A DNA stretch of 64,000 bases from Defluviimonas aquaemixtae (GCF_900302475.1 NZ_OMOQ01000001.1:1240001-1304000); one strand, 5' to 3'; numbered from the stretch's first letter, positions 45,177 to 55,592 are shown. Notes: a model not told the origin generated them from the sequence alone. Numbers and translations are program-made.

Positions 45177-47486
45177 GTGTCCAATCCGGCGCTTTCTCCG
45201 CACCCGCTGACCCGAACCGCGCATACGATCGCGCCGAGGGGCGTCTACCTCATCGTGGCGGCCGTGCTGATGGGGGCGGGGGCGTGGTTCATGGGCGACG
45301 GCATTGTCGCACTGGCGGTCTTCGCCGCGGCGGGCACCTTCGCGGCGCTCGCGGGTCTCACCTCCGCCCTCGCGTCGCGCCACGGACGGGCCGACAGCGA
45401 CCTGCAGGAGCAGATCGCCGAATTCATCGAACACGACGCCTCGCCGAGCTTCATGACGAATGAGGAAGGCGAGATCGGCACCCAGAACCGCGCCGCGCTC
45501 GACCGGTTCGGCAGCAAAGGCGGGCAGACGTTGACGCGGGCGCTGGCCGAAGTCTTCGCCAGCCCGGCCGCAGTGCTGCACCGGCTCCAGAACCGGGCCG
45601 AGGCACTCGGTTCCGCGCGCGAGGATCTGGTAACGCGGCGCGGGCACGTGCGCCTCGCGGTGCACCGGATCGGCGATACGCGGTTTCTTTGGCGGCTCGA
45701 AGATATGGCGGAACGTTCGAATGGCGGACGCGGGGCCGAGACGATCAGCCTTCCGATGCTGACCGCGTCCAAGACCGGCACGGTCCTGTTCATGAACGAG
45801 GCGCTGCGCAAGCTGGTCGGTCAGCGCGTCAAGACACTCGACCGGGTCTTCACCGAACTGCCCGTTCAATCGGGTGAGGAGATGGAAGTTGCGGGCGCGG
45901 ACGGGCCGGTGCGCACGCTGATTTCGGTCATCGATGGCACCGGCGGGCGGCAGGAGATCTATTTCCTCCCGGCCCCTGAGCACGGGCGCGCCTATGCGGG
46001 TGACCCGACCGCCTTCGACACGCTGCCCGTCGCGCTCTTGAAGATCAGAATGGATGGCACGCTGAGCGAGTCGAACCGCGCTGCGCGCGCCCTTCTTGGC
46101 GAGGTCGAGCCGGGGACGTCCGTATCGGAGCTTCTCGAGGGTCTCGGCCGCCCGGTCAACGACTGGCTGGCCGACGCGCTATCCGGCCGCGCCGACTGTC
46201 GGCCGGAGGTCCTGCGCGTGCGCGGCAAGGACCAGGACGTGTACCTGCAGGTCACGTTGACCCGGACGGTCGAGGACGGGAGACCGGCGCTCTTGGCCAT
46301 CCTGTCGGACGCCACCCAGCTCAAGACGCTCGAGGCGCAGTTCGTCCAGAGCCAGAAGATGCAGGCGATCGGCCAACTCGCCGGCGGAGTCGCGCATGAC
46401 TTCAATAATCTTCTGACGGCCATATCGGGCCATTGCGATCTGCTTCTCTTGCGTCACGACAAGGGCGATCCGGATTACGCCGATCTGGTGCAGATCAACC
46501 AGAACGCCAACCGCGCGGCGAGCCTCGTCGGCCAGCTTCTGGCGTTTTCGCGAAAGCAGACGCTGAAGCCCGAGGTGATCGACCTGCGCGACACACTGTC
46601 GGACCTTACGCATTTGTTGAACCGCCTTGTCGGCGAAAGAGTGCGGCTCGCGCTGAATCACGATCCCGATCTCAGCCCGATCCGGGCGGACAAGCGCCAG
46701 CTCGAACAGGTGATCATGAACCTGGTGGTGAACGCGCGGGACGCGATGCCGACGGGAGGAGAAATCCGGATCGAGACCGAGTCGCTGACGCTGACCGAGG
46801 CGCTCTCGCGCGACCGCGCACGTGTCACGCCGGGCGACTACGTCGTCGTGCGCGTGACGGACGAGGGCACCGGGATCGCCCAGGAGAGCCTGCAGAAGAT
46901 ATTCGAACCGTTCTACACGACCAAGCGCCAGGGCGAGGGGACCGGGCTCGGCCTGTCCACGGCCTACGGCATCATCAAGCAGACCGGCGGCTTCATCTTC
47001 TGCGACAGCGTGCCGGGGCAGGGGACGACATTCACGCTCTACTTCCCGGCGCATTCGCGCGGCGAGGAAGCCGAGTCCGAGGCCCCGACTCGGCCCGCGC
47101 CGCGTCGCGCGCCGCGTGTCGGTGAGGGCGTTGTCCTTCTGGTCGAGGATGAGGCACCGGTCCGCGCCTTCGCGAGCCGGGCGCTCAGAATGCGGGGCTA
47201 CACGGTGATCGAGGCGGAAAACGCCGAGGAGGCGCTGAAGACGCTCGAGGATGCCGCGCTCAGTGTCGATGTCTTCGTGACCGACGTGATCATGCCGGGG
47301 ATGGACGGCCCTTCCTGGGTGCGCGAGGCGCTGAAGGACCGCCCCGACACCCGCGTCGTGTTCGTCTCCGGCTATTCGGAAGAAAGCCTGACCGAGACGC
47401 GCGACCGGATCCCGAACTCAGTCTTCTTGCCGAAGCCCTTCTCGCTCAGCGAACTGACGGCGACCGTGCAGGGGCAGCTGCACTGA
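45177..47486 (+). CDS. cckA: Hybrid histidine kinase CckA
   Basis: Master cell-cycle kinase that phosphorylates CtrA (and CpdR) through ChpT. 769 residues: two membrane helices (about 20-60), PAS-like regions (about 90-365), HisKA with phospho-acceptor His in GGVAHDFNNLLTAISGH (about residue 406), HATPase with N-box NLVVNARDAMP and G boxes EGTGIAQESL and GEGTGLGLSTAYGI, and a C-terminal receiver domain (VLLVEDEAPVRAFA, phospho-Asp in VTDVIMPGMDG, about 703). The GTG at 45177 has AGGGAGG seven bases before it and is preferred to the ATG at 45141. Confidence 0.95.
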   Translation: MSNPALSPHPLTRTAHTIAPRGVYLIVAAVLMGAGAWFMGDGIVALAVFAAAGTFAALAGLTSALASRHGRADSDLQEQIAEFIEHDASPSFMTNEEGEIGTQNRAALDRFGSKGGQTLTRALAEVFASPAAVLHRLQNRAEALGSAREDLVTRRGHVRLAVHRIGDTRFLWRLEDMAERSNGGRGAETISLPMLTASKTGTVLFMNEALRKLVGQRVKTLDRVFTELPVQSGEEMEVAGADGPVRTLISVIDGTGGRQEIYFLPAPEHGRAYAGDPTAFDTLPVALLKIRMDGTLSESNRAARALLGEVEPGTSVSELLEGLGRPVNDWLADALSGRADCRPEVLRVRGKDQDVYLQVTLTRTVEDGRPALLAILSDATQLKTLEAQFVQSQKMQAIGQLAGGVAHDFNNLLTAISGHCDLLLLRHDKGDPDYADLVQINQNANRAASLVGQLLAFSRKQTLKPEVIDLRDTLSDLTHLLNRLVGERVRLALNHDPDLSPIRADKRQLEQVIMNLVVNARDAMPTGGEIRIETESLTLTEALSRDRARVTPGDYVVVRVTDEGTGIAQESLQKIFEPFYTTKRQGEGTGLGLSTAYGIIKQTGGFIFCDSVPGQGTTFTLYFPAHSRGEEAESEAPTRPAPRRAPRVGEGVVLLVEDEAPVRAFASRALRMRGYTVIEAENAEEALKTLEDAALSVDVFVTDVIMPGMDGPSWVREALKDRPDTRVVFVSGYSEESLTETRDRIPNSVFLPKPFSLSELTATVQGQLH

Positions 47487-47630
47487 GCCAATCGTCGCTG
47501 GCGAGGCGCGGAACTCCGGCCGCAGCGCGGGCAGGCGCCGGACGGTCTTCGTTTCTGTCAGGGTGCCCAGGCGGTCGCATTGCGCCCGAGGTATCCGCGC
47601 GGTCGTCGAGGGCCGCGACCAGTCTTTGGT

Positions 47631-48224
47631 CTAAGACTTGAGCGTGTCGTAGAGGGCGAAGTCGCGCCAGTATTCCTTTCGCAGCCGCGCCTCGAGCGCC
47701 GGGTCGAGGTCCAATGCACCGGACGGTGACACGTTGAGCCGCGGCAGGCTGATCTCGCAGTCGAGCCGGCCTTCGAGGAAGTGCACGAAGCCATCCATGT
47801 CGTCGTAGCGGAAAAGCCTGTCGACGCCCGGCCCCTTGTCGGGCACGAGGAAGCGGCTTTGACGTCCGACATTGGCGTGCTCGGGCTGTGGGTCGCTGAG
47901 GTAGTCCGCGACGAAGGTGTCGAACGTCATGCCGTGCGTCGACCGTTCGGCGCGCATGCCGGTATGGCGCTGCCGGTAACGAAACCAGCTGCCGAGCCAG
48001 TCCAGGGGCTCGCGCATGACCGCAACGACCATGAAATCCTCGTCAGCCGCCTTTTCCAGATAGGGCGCGAGATAGCGCCAGTAGCGGTGGACCGAGGTGT
48101 GTTTCAATTCTGGCGGGCGCTGGATGACCACACTCGCCAGCGATTCGAGCGCCGCCTCGATCGCCGTCGATCCGGTCTTGGGCGTGGCGAGGTAAACCAG
48201 GCGCTGCTTCCAGAAAACGAGCAT
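47631..48224 (-). CDS. Sulfotransferase-family protein
   Basis: 197 residues. The 5'-phosphosulfate-binding loop is LATPKTGSTAIEAALE (residues about 14-29) and the 3'-phosphate site is VVAVMREPLDWLGSWFRYRQRH, the two PAPS-binding blocks of sulfotransferases; a His in KHTSVHRYW lies between. Acceptor unknown. ATG at 48224 is preferred because AAAGGG lies five bases before it; the frame extends 15 codons upstream. Divergent from recA. Confidence 0.85.
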   Translation of the reverse strand: MLVFWKQRLVYLATPKTGSTAIEAALESLASVVIQRPPELKHTSVHRYWRYLAPYLEKAADEDFMVVAVMREPLDWLGSWFRYRQRHTGMRAERSTHGMTFDTFVADYLSDPQPEHANVGRQSRFLVPDKGPGVDRLFRYDDMDGFVHFLEGRLDCEISLPRLNVSPSGALDLDPALEARLRKEYWRDFALYDTLKS

Positions 48225-48319
48225 CGAAACCCTTTCGATCGACTGTGCGGAAGGAAATGACAGCGCCATTAACTAAAGATTTACCTTGAAGAGAAAAAGT
48301 CGATTTTCAGAAATTTCGA

Positions 48320-48348
48320 TTGAAATGTTCCTCTTTTGATCTCATAAA
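48320..48348 (+). promoter_or_regulatory. recA promoter, TTGAAA / 17 bp / CATAAA
   Basis: TTGAAA (48320-48325) and CATAAA (48343-48348) with a 17-base spacer, 70 bases before recA; the expected start lies inside the LexA box. Confidence 0.55.
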
Positions 48349-48353
48349 TCCGA

Positions 48354-48368
48354 GAACAAGAGGCGAAC
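48354..48368 (+). promoter_or_regulatory. LexA (SOS) box GAAC-N7-GAAC
   Basis: GAACAAGAGGCGAAC: a direct repeat of GAAC spaced by seven bases, the alphaproteobacterial LexA site (GTTC-N7-GTTC on the other strand). It begins six bases after the -10 box, ideal for repressing recA. Confidence 0.85.
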
Positions 48369-48418
48369 ACGAGCAATGATTGCCGCCCCGGCCGCGGTAT
48401 GAAATAAGGAAGCGACAA

Positions 48419-49495
48419 ATGGCAGTGACGAACCTTCTCGACATGAACGACAAGCGCTCCGCAGACAAACAGAAGGCCCTCGACTCGGCGCTCGCGCAGA
48501 TCGAACGCCAGTTCGGCAAGGGCTCCATCATGAAGCTCGGCACCGACAGCCCGGTGATGGAGATCGAGTCGACCTCGACGGGCTCGCTCGGACTCGACAT
48601 CGCGCTTGGGATCGGTGGCCTGCCGAAGGGACGCGTTGTCGAGATCTACGGCCCCGAAAGCTCGGGCAAGACCACGCTGACGCTGCATGTCGTGGCCGAA
48701 GAGCAGAAGAAGGGCGGGGTCTGCGCCTTCGTCGATGCCGAACACGCGCTCGACCCGCAATATGCCAAGAAGCTCGGCGTCAATCTCGACGAGCTGCTGA
48801 TCTCGCAGCCCGATACCGGCGAACAGGCGCTCGAGATCGTCGACACGTTGGTGCGCTCCGGTGCGGTCAGCCTCGTCGTCGTCGATTCGGTCGCGGCACT
48901 GACGCCGAAGTCGGAACTCGAGGGTGACATGGGCGATTCGAGCGTCGGCGTCCATGCGCGGCTCATGAGCCAGGCGATGCGCAAGCTGACCTCCTCGATC
49001 AGCCGGTCGAACTGCATGGTGATCTTCATCAACCAGATCCGCATGAAGATCGGCGTGATGTTCGGCTCGCCCGAGACGACGACCGGCGGCAACGCGTTGA
49101 AGTTCTATGCCTCCGTCCGCCTCGACATCCGCCGGATCGGCGCCATCAAGGACCGCGACGAGGTCGTGGGCAACACCACCCGCGTGAAGGTCGTGAAGAA
49201 CAAGGTGGCGCCGCCCTTCAAGCAGGTCGAGTTCGACATCATGTACGGTGAAGGGATTTCCAAAACCGGCGAGCTCATTGACCTAGGTGTCAAGGCGGGC
49301 GTCGTCGAGAAGTCGGGAGCCTGGTATTCCTACGGCGACGAGAGGATCGGGCAGGGCCGAGAGAACGCCAAGCAGTTTCTCAAGGAAAACCCCGACGTGG
49401 CCTTCCAGATCGAGGACAAGATCCGCGCGAGCCACGGGCTGGAATTCGGTGCTTCCGATGGCGAGCCCGGCGACGACGAGGTGATGGAGGCCTAG
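48419..49495 (+). CDS. recA: Recombinase RecA
   Basis: Strand-exchange ATPase of homologous recombination and SOS co-protease. 358 residues from [18 protein letters not shown]. Walker [13 protein letters not shown] (about residues 77-88), Walker [14 protein letters not shown]-binding loops [18 protein letters not shown] and [24 protein letters not shown], acidic C-terminus ending [17 protein letters not shown] lies eight bases before the ATG; a frame extension to 48380 covers the leader. Controlled by the LexA box upstream and ended by a terminator at 49521. Confidence 0.98.
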   Translation: MAVTNLLDMNDKRSADKQKALDSALAQIERQFGKGSIMKLGTDSPVMEIESTSTGSLGLDIALGIGGLPKGRVVEIYGPESSGKTTLTLHVVAEEQKKGGVCAFVDAEHALDPQYAKKLGVNLDELLISQPDTGEQALEIVDTLVRSGAVSLVVVDSVAALTPKSELEGDMGDSSVGVHARLMSQAMRKLTSSISRSNCMVIFINQIRMKIGVMFGSPETTTGGNALKFYASVRLDIRRIGAIKDRDEVVGNTTRVKVVKNKVAPPFKQVEFDIMYGEGISKTGELIDLGVKAGVVEKSGAWYSYGDERIGQGRENAKQFLKENPDVAFQIEDKIRASHGLEFGASDGEPGDDEVMEA

Positions 49496-49520
49496 GCCGG
49501 CCAGAGATTTCTGACACTTC

Positions 49521-49551
49521 GGCGCGGCCCCTGATGCGGAGCCGCGCCTTT
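49521..49551 (+). terminator. recA terminator
   Basis: GGCGCGGC (49521-49528) pairs with GCCGCGCC (49541-49548) around 12 bases, followed by TTTC. Confidence 0.75.
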
Positions 49552-49639
49552 CATGCCGCGGCGCGGAAATGTGGACACGGGGCGAGACAAGGGCTAACAC
49601 GCCAAGGCTGATCCCTTCCGCCCGCGAGAGGCCGCCCCG

Positions 49640-52303
49640 ATGCCCAGCCTGAACGACATCCGCTCGACGTTCCTCGACTATTTCAAGCGCAACGATCACC
49701 GCATCGTGGACAGCTCGCCCCTGGTTCCGCGCAACGACCCGACGCTGATGTTCACCAATTCCGGGATGGTCCAGTTCAAGAACCTCTTCACCGGGGTCGA
49801 GACGCGGGACTACACGCGGGCCTCGACCAGCCAGAAATGCGTGCGTGCGGGCGGCAAGCACAACGACCTCGACAATGTCGGATACACGGCCCGGCATCAT
49901 ACCTTTTTTGAAATGCTGGGGAATTTCAGCTTTGGAGATTACTTCAAGGACCAGGCGATCCCCTATGCGTGGGAGCTGCTGACGAAGGATTTCGGGCTGA
50001 ACAAGGAGCGGCTGCTCGTCACGATCTACCACACCGACGACGAGGCGGCGGCGATCTGGAAGAAGGTCGCGGGCCTCCCGGACGAGCGGATCATCCGCAT
50101 CCCGACCGACGACAACTTCTGGCGCATGGGCCCGACCGGTCCCTGCGGGCCGTGCACGGAGATCTTCTACGACCACGGGCCGAGCATCTGGGGCGGCCCG
50201 CCGGGTTCGGCCGAGGAGGATGGCGACCGGTTCATCGAAATCTGGAACCTCGTCTTCATGCAGAACGAGCAGTTCGAAGACGGCTCGATGCGCGCGCTCG
50301 ACATGCAGTCGATCGACACCGGCATGGGGCTTGAGCGGATCGGCGCGCTTTTGCAGGGCAAGCATGACAACTACGACACCGACCTGATGCGGAGCCTGAT
50401 TGAGGCCTCCGCGCACGGCACCTCGACCGATCCCGACGGGTCCGGCAAGATTCATCACCGGGTGATCGCCGACCACCTGCGCTCGATCTCGTTCCTGATT
50501 GCCGATGGGGTCATGCCGTCTAACGAGGGGCGCGGCTACGTGCTTCGCCGGATCATGCGGCGCGCGATGCGGCATGCCCATCTTCTCGGCGCCAACGATC
50601 CGCTGATGCACCGGATCGTCCCAGCGCTGGTCCGTCAGATGGGCGCGGCCTATCCGGAACTCACGCGCGCGCAGGCGCTGATCGAGGAGACGCTGAAGCT
50701 CGAGGAGACGCGCTTCAAGCAGACGCTCGATCGCGGTTTGCGGCTTCTGGACGACGAACTTTCAAAGCTTGGCGAGGGACAGCCGCTTCCCGGCGCGGCG
50801 GCTTTCAAGCTCTACGACACATACGGATTCCCGCTCGACCTCACGCAGGATGCGCTGCGCGAAAAAGGGCGCGCCGTGGACGTCAAGGGCTTCGACCACG
50901 CGATGGCCGAGCAGAAGGCCAAGGCGCGCGCCGCCTGGGCCGGCTCGGGCGAGACAAAGGACGCCGCGATCTGGTTCGACCTGGCCGAGAAGCACGGGGT
51001 GACGGAGTTCCTTGGCTACGACACCGAGACGGCCGAGGGCCAGATCGTCGCACTCGTCGCCGATGGAAAGGAGACCGGCTCGGGCGCGACCGGCGCGAAG
51101 GTGCAGATCGTCGTCAACCAGACGCCGTTCTACGCCGAAGCGGGCGGCCAGGTCGGTGATACCGGCCTTATCCGCACGGATACCGGGATGGCGCGGGTGA
51201 CCGATACGAAGAAATCCGCCGGCGTCTTCATCCACATCGCCGAAGTCACGGAAGGCGAGATCGCGCGCGGCCAGCCGGCCAAGCTTGAGGTCGATCACAG
51301 CCGCCGTACGAAAATTCGCGCGAACCATTCGGCCACGCATCTTATGCACGAAGCGCTGAGGCGCGCGCTCGGCGAGCATGTCGCTCAGCGCGGATCGCTG
51401 AACGCCGAGGACCGACTGCGCTTCGACTTCAGCCATTCCAAGGCGCTCACGCCAAGGGAACTCGCGGGCGTGGAGGCTGAGGTCAACGACTTCGTTCGGC
51501 AGAACAACCCCGTCGAGACGCGCATCATGACGCCCGATGACGCCCGCGCGCTTGGGGCGCAGGCGCTCTTCGGCGAGAAATACGGAGACGAGGTGCGCGT
51601 CGTGTCCATGGGGACCTTCGCGGGTTCGGGCAAGGGCACCGACGGGAAGACCTATTCTATCGAGCTTTGCGGCGGCACTCATGTGAAGCGCACGGGAGAT
51701 ATCGGCGCCTTCGTCATGCTCGGCGACAGCGCCTCGTCGGCCGGCGTCCGCAGGATCGAGGCGCTGACGGGGCAGGCGGCGATCGAGCATCTCCGCGCGC
51801 AGGACCAAAGGCTCGCCGAGGTCGCGCTGACTCTCAAGGCGCAGCCCGCTGACGTGCCCGGCCGCGTCAAGGCGCTGATGGAGGAGCGCAAGGCGCTCGC
51901 GAACGAGGTCGCGCAGCTCCGCCGCGAGCTTGCGATGGGCGGCGGCGCGGGGCAGGGCGCGGGCGACCGCGACGTGAATGGCATCAAGTTCCTTCCGCAG
52001 ATCGTCTCGGGCGTCTCGGGCAAGGACCTGCCGGCGCTGGTGGACGAGTTGAAGGCCCGCGTCGGCTCGGGTGCGGTTCTCGTGGTCGCCGACACCGGCG
52101 GCAAGGCGGCGGTTGCGGCGGGCGTCACCAGCGACCTCGTGGAGCGCCTGTCGGCCGTCGACATCGTCAAGGCCGCGGCCGAAGCGCTCGGCGGCCGGGG
52201 CGGCGGCGGCCGGCCCGACCTCGCGCAGGCTGGCGGCGCGGATGTGTCGAAGGCCGACGATGCGGTGAAGGCGGCGGAAGCCGTGATCGGAGGAAAGAGA
52301 TGA
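49640..52303 (+). CDS. alaS: Alanyl-tRNA synthetase
   Basis: Class II synthetase, 887 residues. Aminoacylation domain with [20 protein letters not shown] and [18 protein letters not shown]; editing domain with the Zn ligands in [13 protein letters not shown] (HxxxH) and [13 protein letters not shown] (CxxxH); C-terminal DHHA1 domain with the glycine-rich [17 protein letters not shown]. Start ATG at 49640 with GAGAGG upstream. Ends overlapping the DUF1330 gene by four bases. Confidence 0.97.
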   Translation: MPSLNDIRSTFLDYFKRNDHRIVDSSPLVPRNDPTLMFTNSGMVQFKNLFTGVETRDYTRASTSQKCVRAGGKHNDLDNVGYTARHHTFFEMLGNFSFGDYFKDQAIPYAWELLTKDFGLNKERLLVTIYHTDDEAAAIWKKVAGLPDERIIRIPTDDNFWRMGPTGPCGPCTEIFYDHGPSIWGGPPGSAEEDGDRFIEIWNLVFMQNEQFEDGSMRALDMQSIDTGMGLERIGALLQGKHDNYDTDLMRSLIEASAHGTSTDPDGSGKIHHRVIADHLRSISFLIADGVMPSNEGRGYVLRRIMRRAMRHAHLLGANDPLMHRIVPALVRQMGAAYPELTRAQALIEETLKLEETRFKQTLDRGLRLLDDELSKLGEGQPLPGAAAFKLYDTYGFPLDLTQDALREKGRAVDVKGFDHAMAEQKAKARAAWAGSGETKDAAIWFDLAEKHGVTEFLGYDTETAEGQIVALVADGKETGSGATGAKVQIVVNQTPFYAEAGGQVGDTGLIRTDTGMARVTDTKKSAGVFIHIAEVTEGEIARGQPAKLEVDHSRRTKIRANHSATHLMHEALRRALGEHVAQRGSLNAEDRLRFDFSHSKALTPRELAGVEAEVNDFVRQNNPVETRIMTPDDARALGAQALFGEKYGDEVRVVSMGTFAGSGKGTDGKTYSIELCGGTHVKRTGDIGAFVMLGDSASSAGVRRIEALTGQAAIEHLRAQDQRLAEVALTLKAQPADVPGRVKALMEERKALANEVAQLRRELAMGGGAGQGAGDRDVNGIKFLPQIVSGVSGKDLPALVDELKARVGSGAVLVVADTGGKAAVAAGVTSDLVERLSAVDIVKAAAEALGGRGGGGRPDLAQAGGADVSKADDAVKAAEAVIGGKR

Positions 52304-52596
52304 GCGAGACGAAATCGGCACTGTGGATCGCGCATGTGAGCGTCACCGATGACGAAGCCTACGGACGCTACGCGGCGGCGGCCACTTCGATCATCGCCAA
52401 GCATGGCGGCGTTTTCCTGGCTCGCGCAAGCCGCTACCAGCAGTTCGAGGGCAAGGACCGGGCTCGCAACGTTGTGGCGCGCTTCCCGTCATTCGAGGCG
52501 GCGGTGAGCTGCTACAACAGCCCCGAATATCAGGAGATCGCCAAAATCGCCAAGGCGGCTGCGGACCGCGACCTCGTGGTGGTCGAGGAATCCTGA
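52300..52596 (+). CDS. DUF1330-family protein
   Basis: 98 residues, dimeric alpha-beta barrel fold: [74 protein letters not shown]. This is the standard DUF1330 pattern (related to EthD/antibiotic monooxygenase folds) with the closing DSPEYQ-like motif. Function unknown. Translationally coupled to alaS upstream (ATGA) and to the MOSC gene downstream (TGATG). Confidence 0.88.
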   Translation: MSETKSALWIAHVSVTDDEAYGRYAAAATSIIAKHGGVFLARASRYQQFEGKDRARNVVARFPSFEAAVSCYNSPEYQEIAKIAKAAADRDLVVVEES

Positions 52597-53084
52597 TGGC
52601 GGAGCTTGCCCGGCTTCTGGCGACACATGCCGGGGCGGGGCGGGTGGAATGGATCGGTCTCAGGCCGGAACGGCGCACGGCAGTGACTGCCGTCGAAAAG
52701 GCAGAGCTGACGCAGGCCGGACTCACCGGCGATCACGCGCGGCCCGGCAAGCGGGCGCTGACGCTCATACAGGCCGAGCACCTGCCGGTGATCGCCGCGC
52801 TCAGCCGCCGGGCGGAGGTCGCGCCGGAGCTTCTGCGCCGCAATCTGGTCGTTTCGGGCATCAACCTCGCCGCGCTACGTCATGCGCGGCTCGGGCTCGG
52901 CGAGGCGGAGATCGCGATCACCGGCCCCTGTGCGCCGTGTTCCCGGATGGAGGAGGCGCTCGGCCCCGGCGGCTACAATGCAATGCGCGGTCATGGCGGC
53001 TGGTATGCCGAAGTGATCCGGCCAGGGCGCATCGCGCTTGGCGACGCGATCACGACGATACGGGAAGCTCCGTCGTCTCCTTGA
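52596..53084 (+). CDS. MOSC-domain protein
   Basis: 162 residues. MOSC domains bind molybdopterin-sulfur species and act with molybdenum cofactor enzymes. The family marks are EWIGLRPERRTAVTAVEKAEL, LTGDHARPGKRALTLIQAEHLPVI, RRNLVVSGINLAAL and the Cys-containing GPCAPCSRMEEALGPGGYNAMRGHGG. Its start overlaps the DUF1330 stop by one base and its end overlaps the convergent Lrp gene by 35 bases. Confidence 0.88.
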   Translation: MAELARLLATHAGAGRVEWIGLRPERRTAVTAVEKAELTQAGLTGDHARPGKRALTLIQAEHLPVIAALSRRAEVAPELLRRNLVVSGINLAALRHARLGLGEAEIAITGPCAPCSRMEEALGPGGYNAMRGHGGWYAEVIRPGRIALGDAITTIREAPSSP

Positions 53085-53514
53085 TTTCCTCCATCACGAA
53101 GCTCGCCGAAACGTCGGCCAGCTCGATCCGCCGTGTCAATTCCTGGTAAAGCCGGTCATAGGCTTTCACGTCGGACACTCGGGCGCGAATGAGGTAGTCG
53201 AGGTCCCCCGACATCCGGTAGGCGCCAAGGATCTCCGGCAGGTCGCGGGTCGCTTTCGCGAAGCGAAGCAGCCAGTCGGCCGCGTGCCGGTCGGTTCGGA
53301 TCTGCATGAAGACGGTAAGCCCGATGCCAAGCTTATCGGGGTCGAGCAGCGCCACGCGCGACCGGATCACGCCTGAGGCCTCGAGTGTCTTGACCCGCCG
53401 CCAGACGGCATTGCGTGACAGGCCGACGGCGGTGCCGATCTCCTCCAGCGGCAGAGATGCGTCGCGCTGGATTAGCTTCAGGATCTTCGCGTCGAAATTG
53501 TCAATTGTCACCAT
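53050..53514 (-). CDS. Lrp/AsnC-family transcriptional regulator
   Basis: 154 residues: winged helix-turn-helix DNFDAKILKLIQRDASLPLEEIGTAVGLSRNAVWRRVKTLEASGVIRSRVALLDPDKLGI at residues 4-65, then an ActR/RAM effector domain (LPEILGAYRMSGDLDYLIRARVSDVKAYDRLYQEL). Likely responds to an amino acid. ATG at 53514. The A+T-rich 100 bases beyond it (GAATATTATGGGAAATTATC) probably hold its own operator. Adjacent divergent gene is the small DUF6356 protein. Confidence 0.92.
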   Translation of the reverse strand: MVTIDNFDAKILKLIQRDASLPLEEIGTAVGLSRNAVWRRVKTLEASGVIRSRVALLDPDKLGIGLTVFMQIRTDRHAADWLLRFAKATRDLPEILGAYRMSGDLDYLIRARVSDVKAYDRLYQELTRRIELADVSASFVMEEIKETTELPVSS

Positions 53515-53628
53515 GAAATCGAATATTATGGGAAATTATCAATGACTCAAGCACATTGTGCTAGAAGATTGTGACCCTGTTCCGATGTCTTTGCGATAGG
53601 CTCTCCCCATTCGCAGGAGTAGGCGCAA

Positions 53629-53835
53629 ATGATCGCTAAGTTTTTCACCGACCACCCGGACAGCGTGGACGAAACCTATCTTGAGCATGCCGCCTTCGCT
53701 GGGCGCTTTTCGCTTGCGCTCTTTGGGGCCGCGTTTGCGGCGCTCGTTCACGCGCTGTTGCCGTTCATGTTCGAAAAGACCGCGAGCCGAATCGTGGCGC
53801 GGCTTTATGCGCGGACACACAACCGGGGCAGATGA
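53629..53835 (+). CDS. DUF6356-like small membrane protein
   Basis: 68 residues: FFTDHPDSVDETYLEHAAFAGRFSLALFGAAFAALVHALLPFMFEKTASRIVARLYAR. One hydrophobic segment (about 28-48) ending in LLPFMFEKTAS, which matches a short Rhodobacterales/Sphingomonad family of unknown function. GCAGGAGTAGGCGCAA before the ATG is a strong ribosome-binding site. The following 212 bases (53836-54047) show no gene; GACGGT/ACCGTC makes a small stem at about 54003-54028. Confidence 0.82.
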   Translation: MIAKFFTDHPDSVDETYLEHAAFAGRFSLALFGAAFAALVHALLPFMFEKTASRIVARLYARTHNRGR

Positions 53836-54047
53836 ACGGGTGAGTGGGCCGTTTTGCTCGATGTACCGTCGGCTGCCCGGAACATTCGCTGATCCTTCGG
53901 ACAGAAAGCGCGACACTGCAAAGCGTGGCGGGCCGGCTTTGTACCGCCTAATGTCGTTTTCGCCCGCGAGATGACGCTATACGCAGCCGCGCAGCCGCCC
54001 GAGACGGTAAAAGGTGCCCCAAACCGTCATAGTCAGGAGATGCTGGG

Positions 54048-55592
54048 ATGAGCGAAGTTGCGGAAGGCCGCCGGGCGCGGGGCGGCGGCGGCGCGGCAAG
54101 GCGGGCGGAACGGACGGCGGTCCGAATCGAATGCGCGAAGTTCATCGAACGAAACATTCCCAATCTCGAGATTCTGAATGAAGAGGCGCTCGAGATCATC
54201 GAGGCCAATGCCGAGACCATCCTCGAAGAGGTGGGCGTCAACTTCGTCGAGAACCCCGAGGCGCTTAAGCGCTGGAAAGACGCCGGCGCAGACGTCACGG
54301 GCGAGCGCGTTCGCATCCCGAAGGGCCTTGCCCGCAAGCTCTGCAAGACCGCGCCGTCGTCCTATGTCCAGCACGCCCGCAACCCCGAGCGCAACGTGAC
54401 GGTCGGCGGCAAGGGGCTGGTGCTGGCCCCTGTCTACGGCCCCCCCTTCGTGCGCGACGCCGAGGGCGGCCGGCGCTATGCGACGCTGGAGGATTTCCAG
54501 AAGTTCGTGAAGCTCGGCTACATGTCGAAATGGCTGCACCATTCCGGTGGCACGGTCTGCGAACCGACCGACATCCCGGTGAACAAGCGCCATCTGGATA
54601 TGCTGCTGGCGCACATGACGCTCTCGGACAAGCCCTATATGGGCTCGGTGACGGAGCCGTCGCGCGCCGAGGATTCTGTCGAGATGTCGAAGATCCTCTT
54701 CGGCGACGACTTCGTCGACCAGAACACCGTGATGACCTCGCTCATCAACATCAACTCGCCGATGACCTTCGACGGGATCATGATGGGCGCGCTGGAGGTC
54801 TATGCGAAGGCTAACCAGGCCGCAATCGTCTCGCCCTTCATCGTCGGAGGTGCCATGGCGCCGGTGACGGTCGCGGGCACGCTGACGCAGGTCATGGCCG
54901 AAGTGCTGGCGGGCGTCGCCTACAGCCAGCTCGTCCGCAAGGGTGCGCCGGTCATCTTCGGGGCCTTCGTGACCTCGATCGACATGAACTCGGGCGCGCC
55001 GACTTTCGGCACCCCGGAAGCGTCGCATATCACCTACGGCGCGGGACAGCTTGCCCGCCGGATGGGGCTGCCCTATCGCTCCGCGGGGTCGTTCTGCGGC
55101 TCGAAGCTGCCCGATGCGCAGGCCGCGTACGAGACGGCGAACAGCCTCAACATGGGGCTTCTGGCGGGCGTCAATTTCATGCTCCACGCCTGCGGCTGGC
55201 TTGAAGGGGGGCTCGTATCGTCCTTTGAGAAGTTCGTGATGGATGCTGACCAACTCGGCGTGCTGCATCACCTCGCCAAGGGTGTCGATGTCAGCGAGAA
55301 TGGCCAGGCCATGGACGCGATCCGGGAGGTGGGGCCTGGCGGCCACTACCTGGGCTGCGCCCACACCCAGGCCAACTTCAAGCAGGCGTTCTGGCGGACC
55401 GAGCTTCTGGACTACAAGCCCTACGAGACGTGGGAGGAGGAGGGCGCGCGCGATACCGTCGCCTTGGCGCGCGCCCGCGTAGCGAAGCTATTGTCCGACT
55501 ACCAGAAACCGGCAATCGACCCGGCGGTCGAGGAGGCGCTGAACGACTATGTCGCGCGCAAGAAGGCCGCGATGCCGGATGCGTTCATGTAG
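54048..55592 (+). CDS. Trimethylamine methyltransferase (MttB) family protein
   Basis: 514 residues, MttB superfamily of corrinoid-dependent methyltransferases. True methanogen MttB contains pyrrolysine at an in-frame amber codon; this gene is read without any UAG, so it belongs to the non-Pyl branch whose members demethylate glycine betaine and related quaternary amines. Visible family segments: FVENPEALKRWKDAGADVTGERVRIPKGL, SPMTFDGIMMGALEVYAKANQAAIVSPFIVGGAMAPVTVAGTL and GVLHHLAKGVDVSENGQAMDAI. No corrinoid protein or folate-dependent partner is adjacent. AGGAG eight bases before the ATG. Confidence 0.9.
   Translation: MSEVAEGRRARGGGGAARRAERTAVRIECAKFIERNIPNLEILNEEALEIIEANAETILEEVGVNFVENPEALKRWKDAGADVTGERVRIPKGLARKLCKTAPSSYVQHARNPERNVTVGGKGLVLAPVYGPPFVRDAEGGRRYATLEDFQKFVKLGYMSKWLHHSGGTVCEPTDIPVNKRHLDMLLAHMTLSDKPYMGSVTEPSRAEDSVEMSKILFGDDFVDQNTVMTSLININSPMTFDGIMMGALEVYAKANQAAIVSPFIVGGAMAPVTVAGTLTQVMAEVLAGVAYSQLVRKGAPVIFGAFVTSIDMNSGAPTFGTPEASHITYGAGQLARRMGLPYRSAGSFCGSKLPDAQAAYETANSLNMGLLAGVNFMLHACGWLEGGLVSSFEKFVMDADQLGVLHHLAKGVDVSENGQAMDAIREVGPGGHYLGCAHTQANFKQAFWRTELLDYKPYETWEEEGARDTVALARARVAKLLSDYQKPAIDPAVEEALNDYVARKKAAMPDAFM

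Noticed and set aside
48269..48283. TTAA-N7-TTTA near the recA-sulfotransferase promoters as a CtrA box
   Set aside because: One mismatch in the second half-site and no supporting promoter overlap; too weak to claim.
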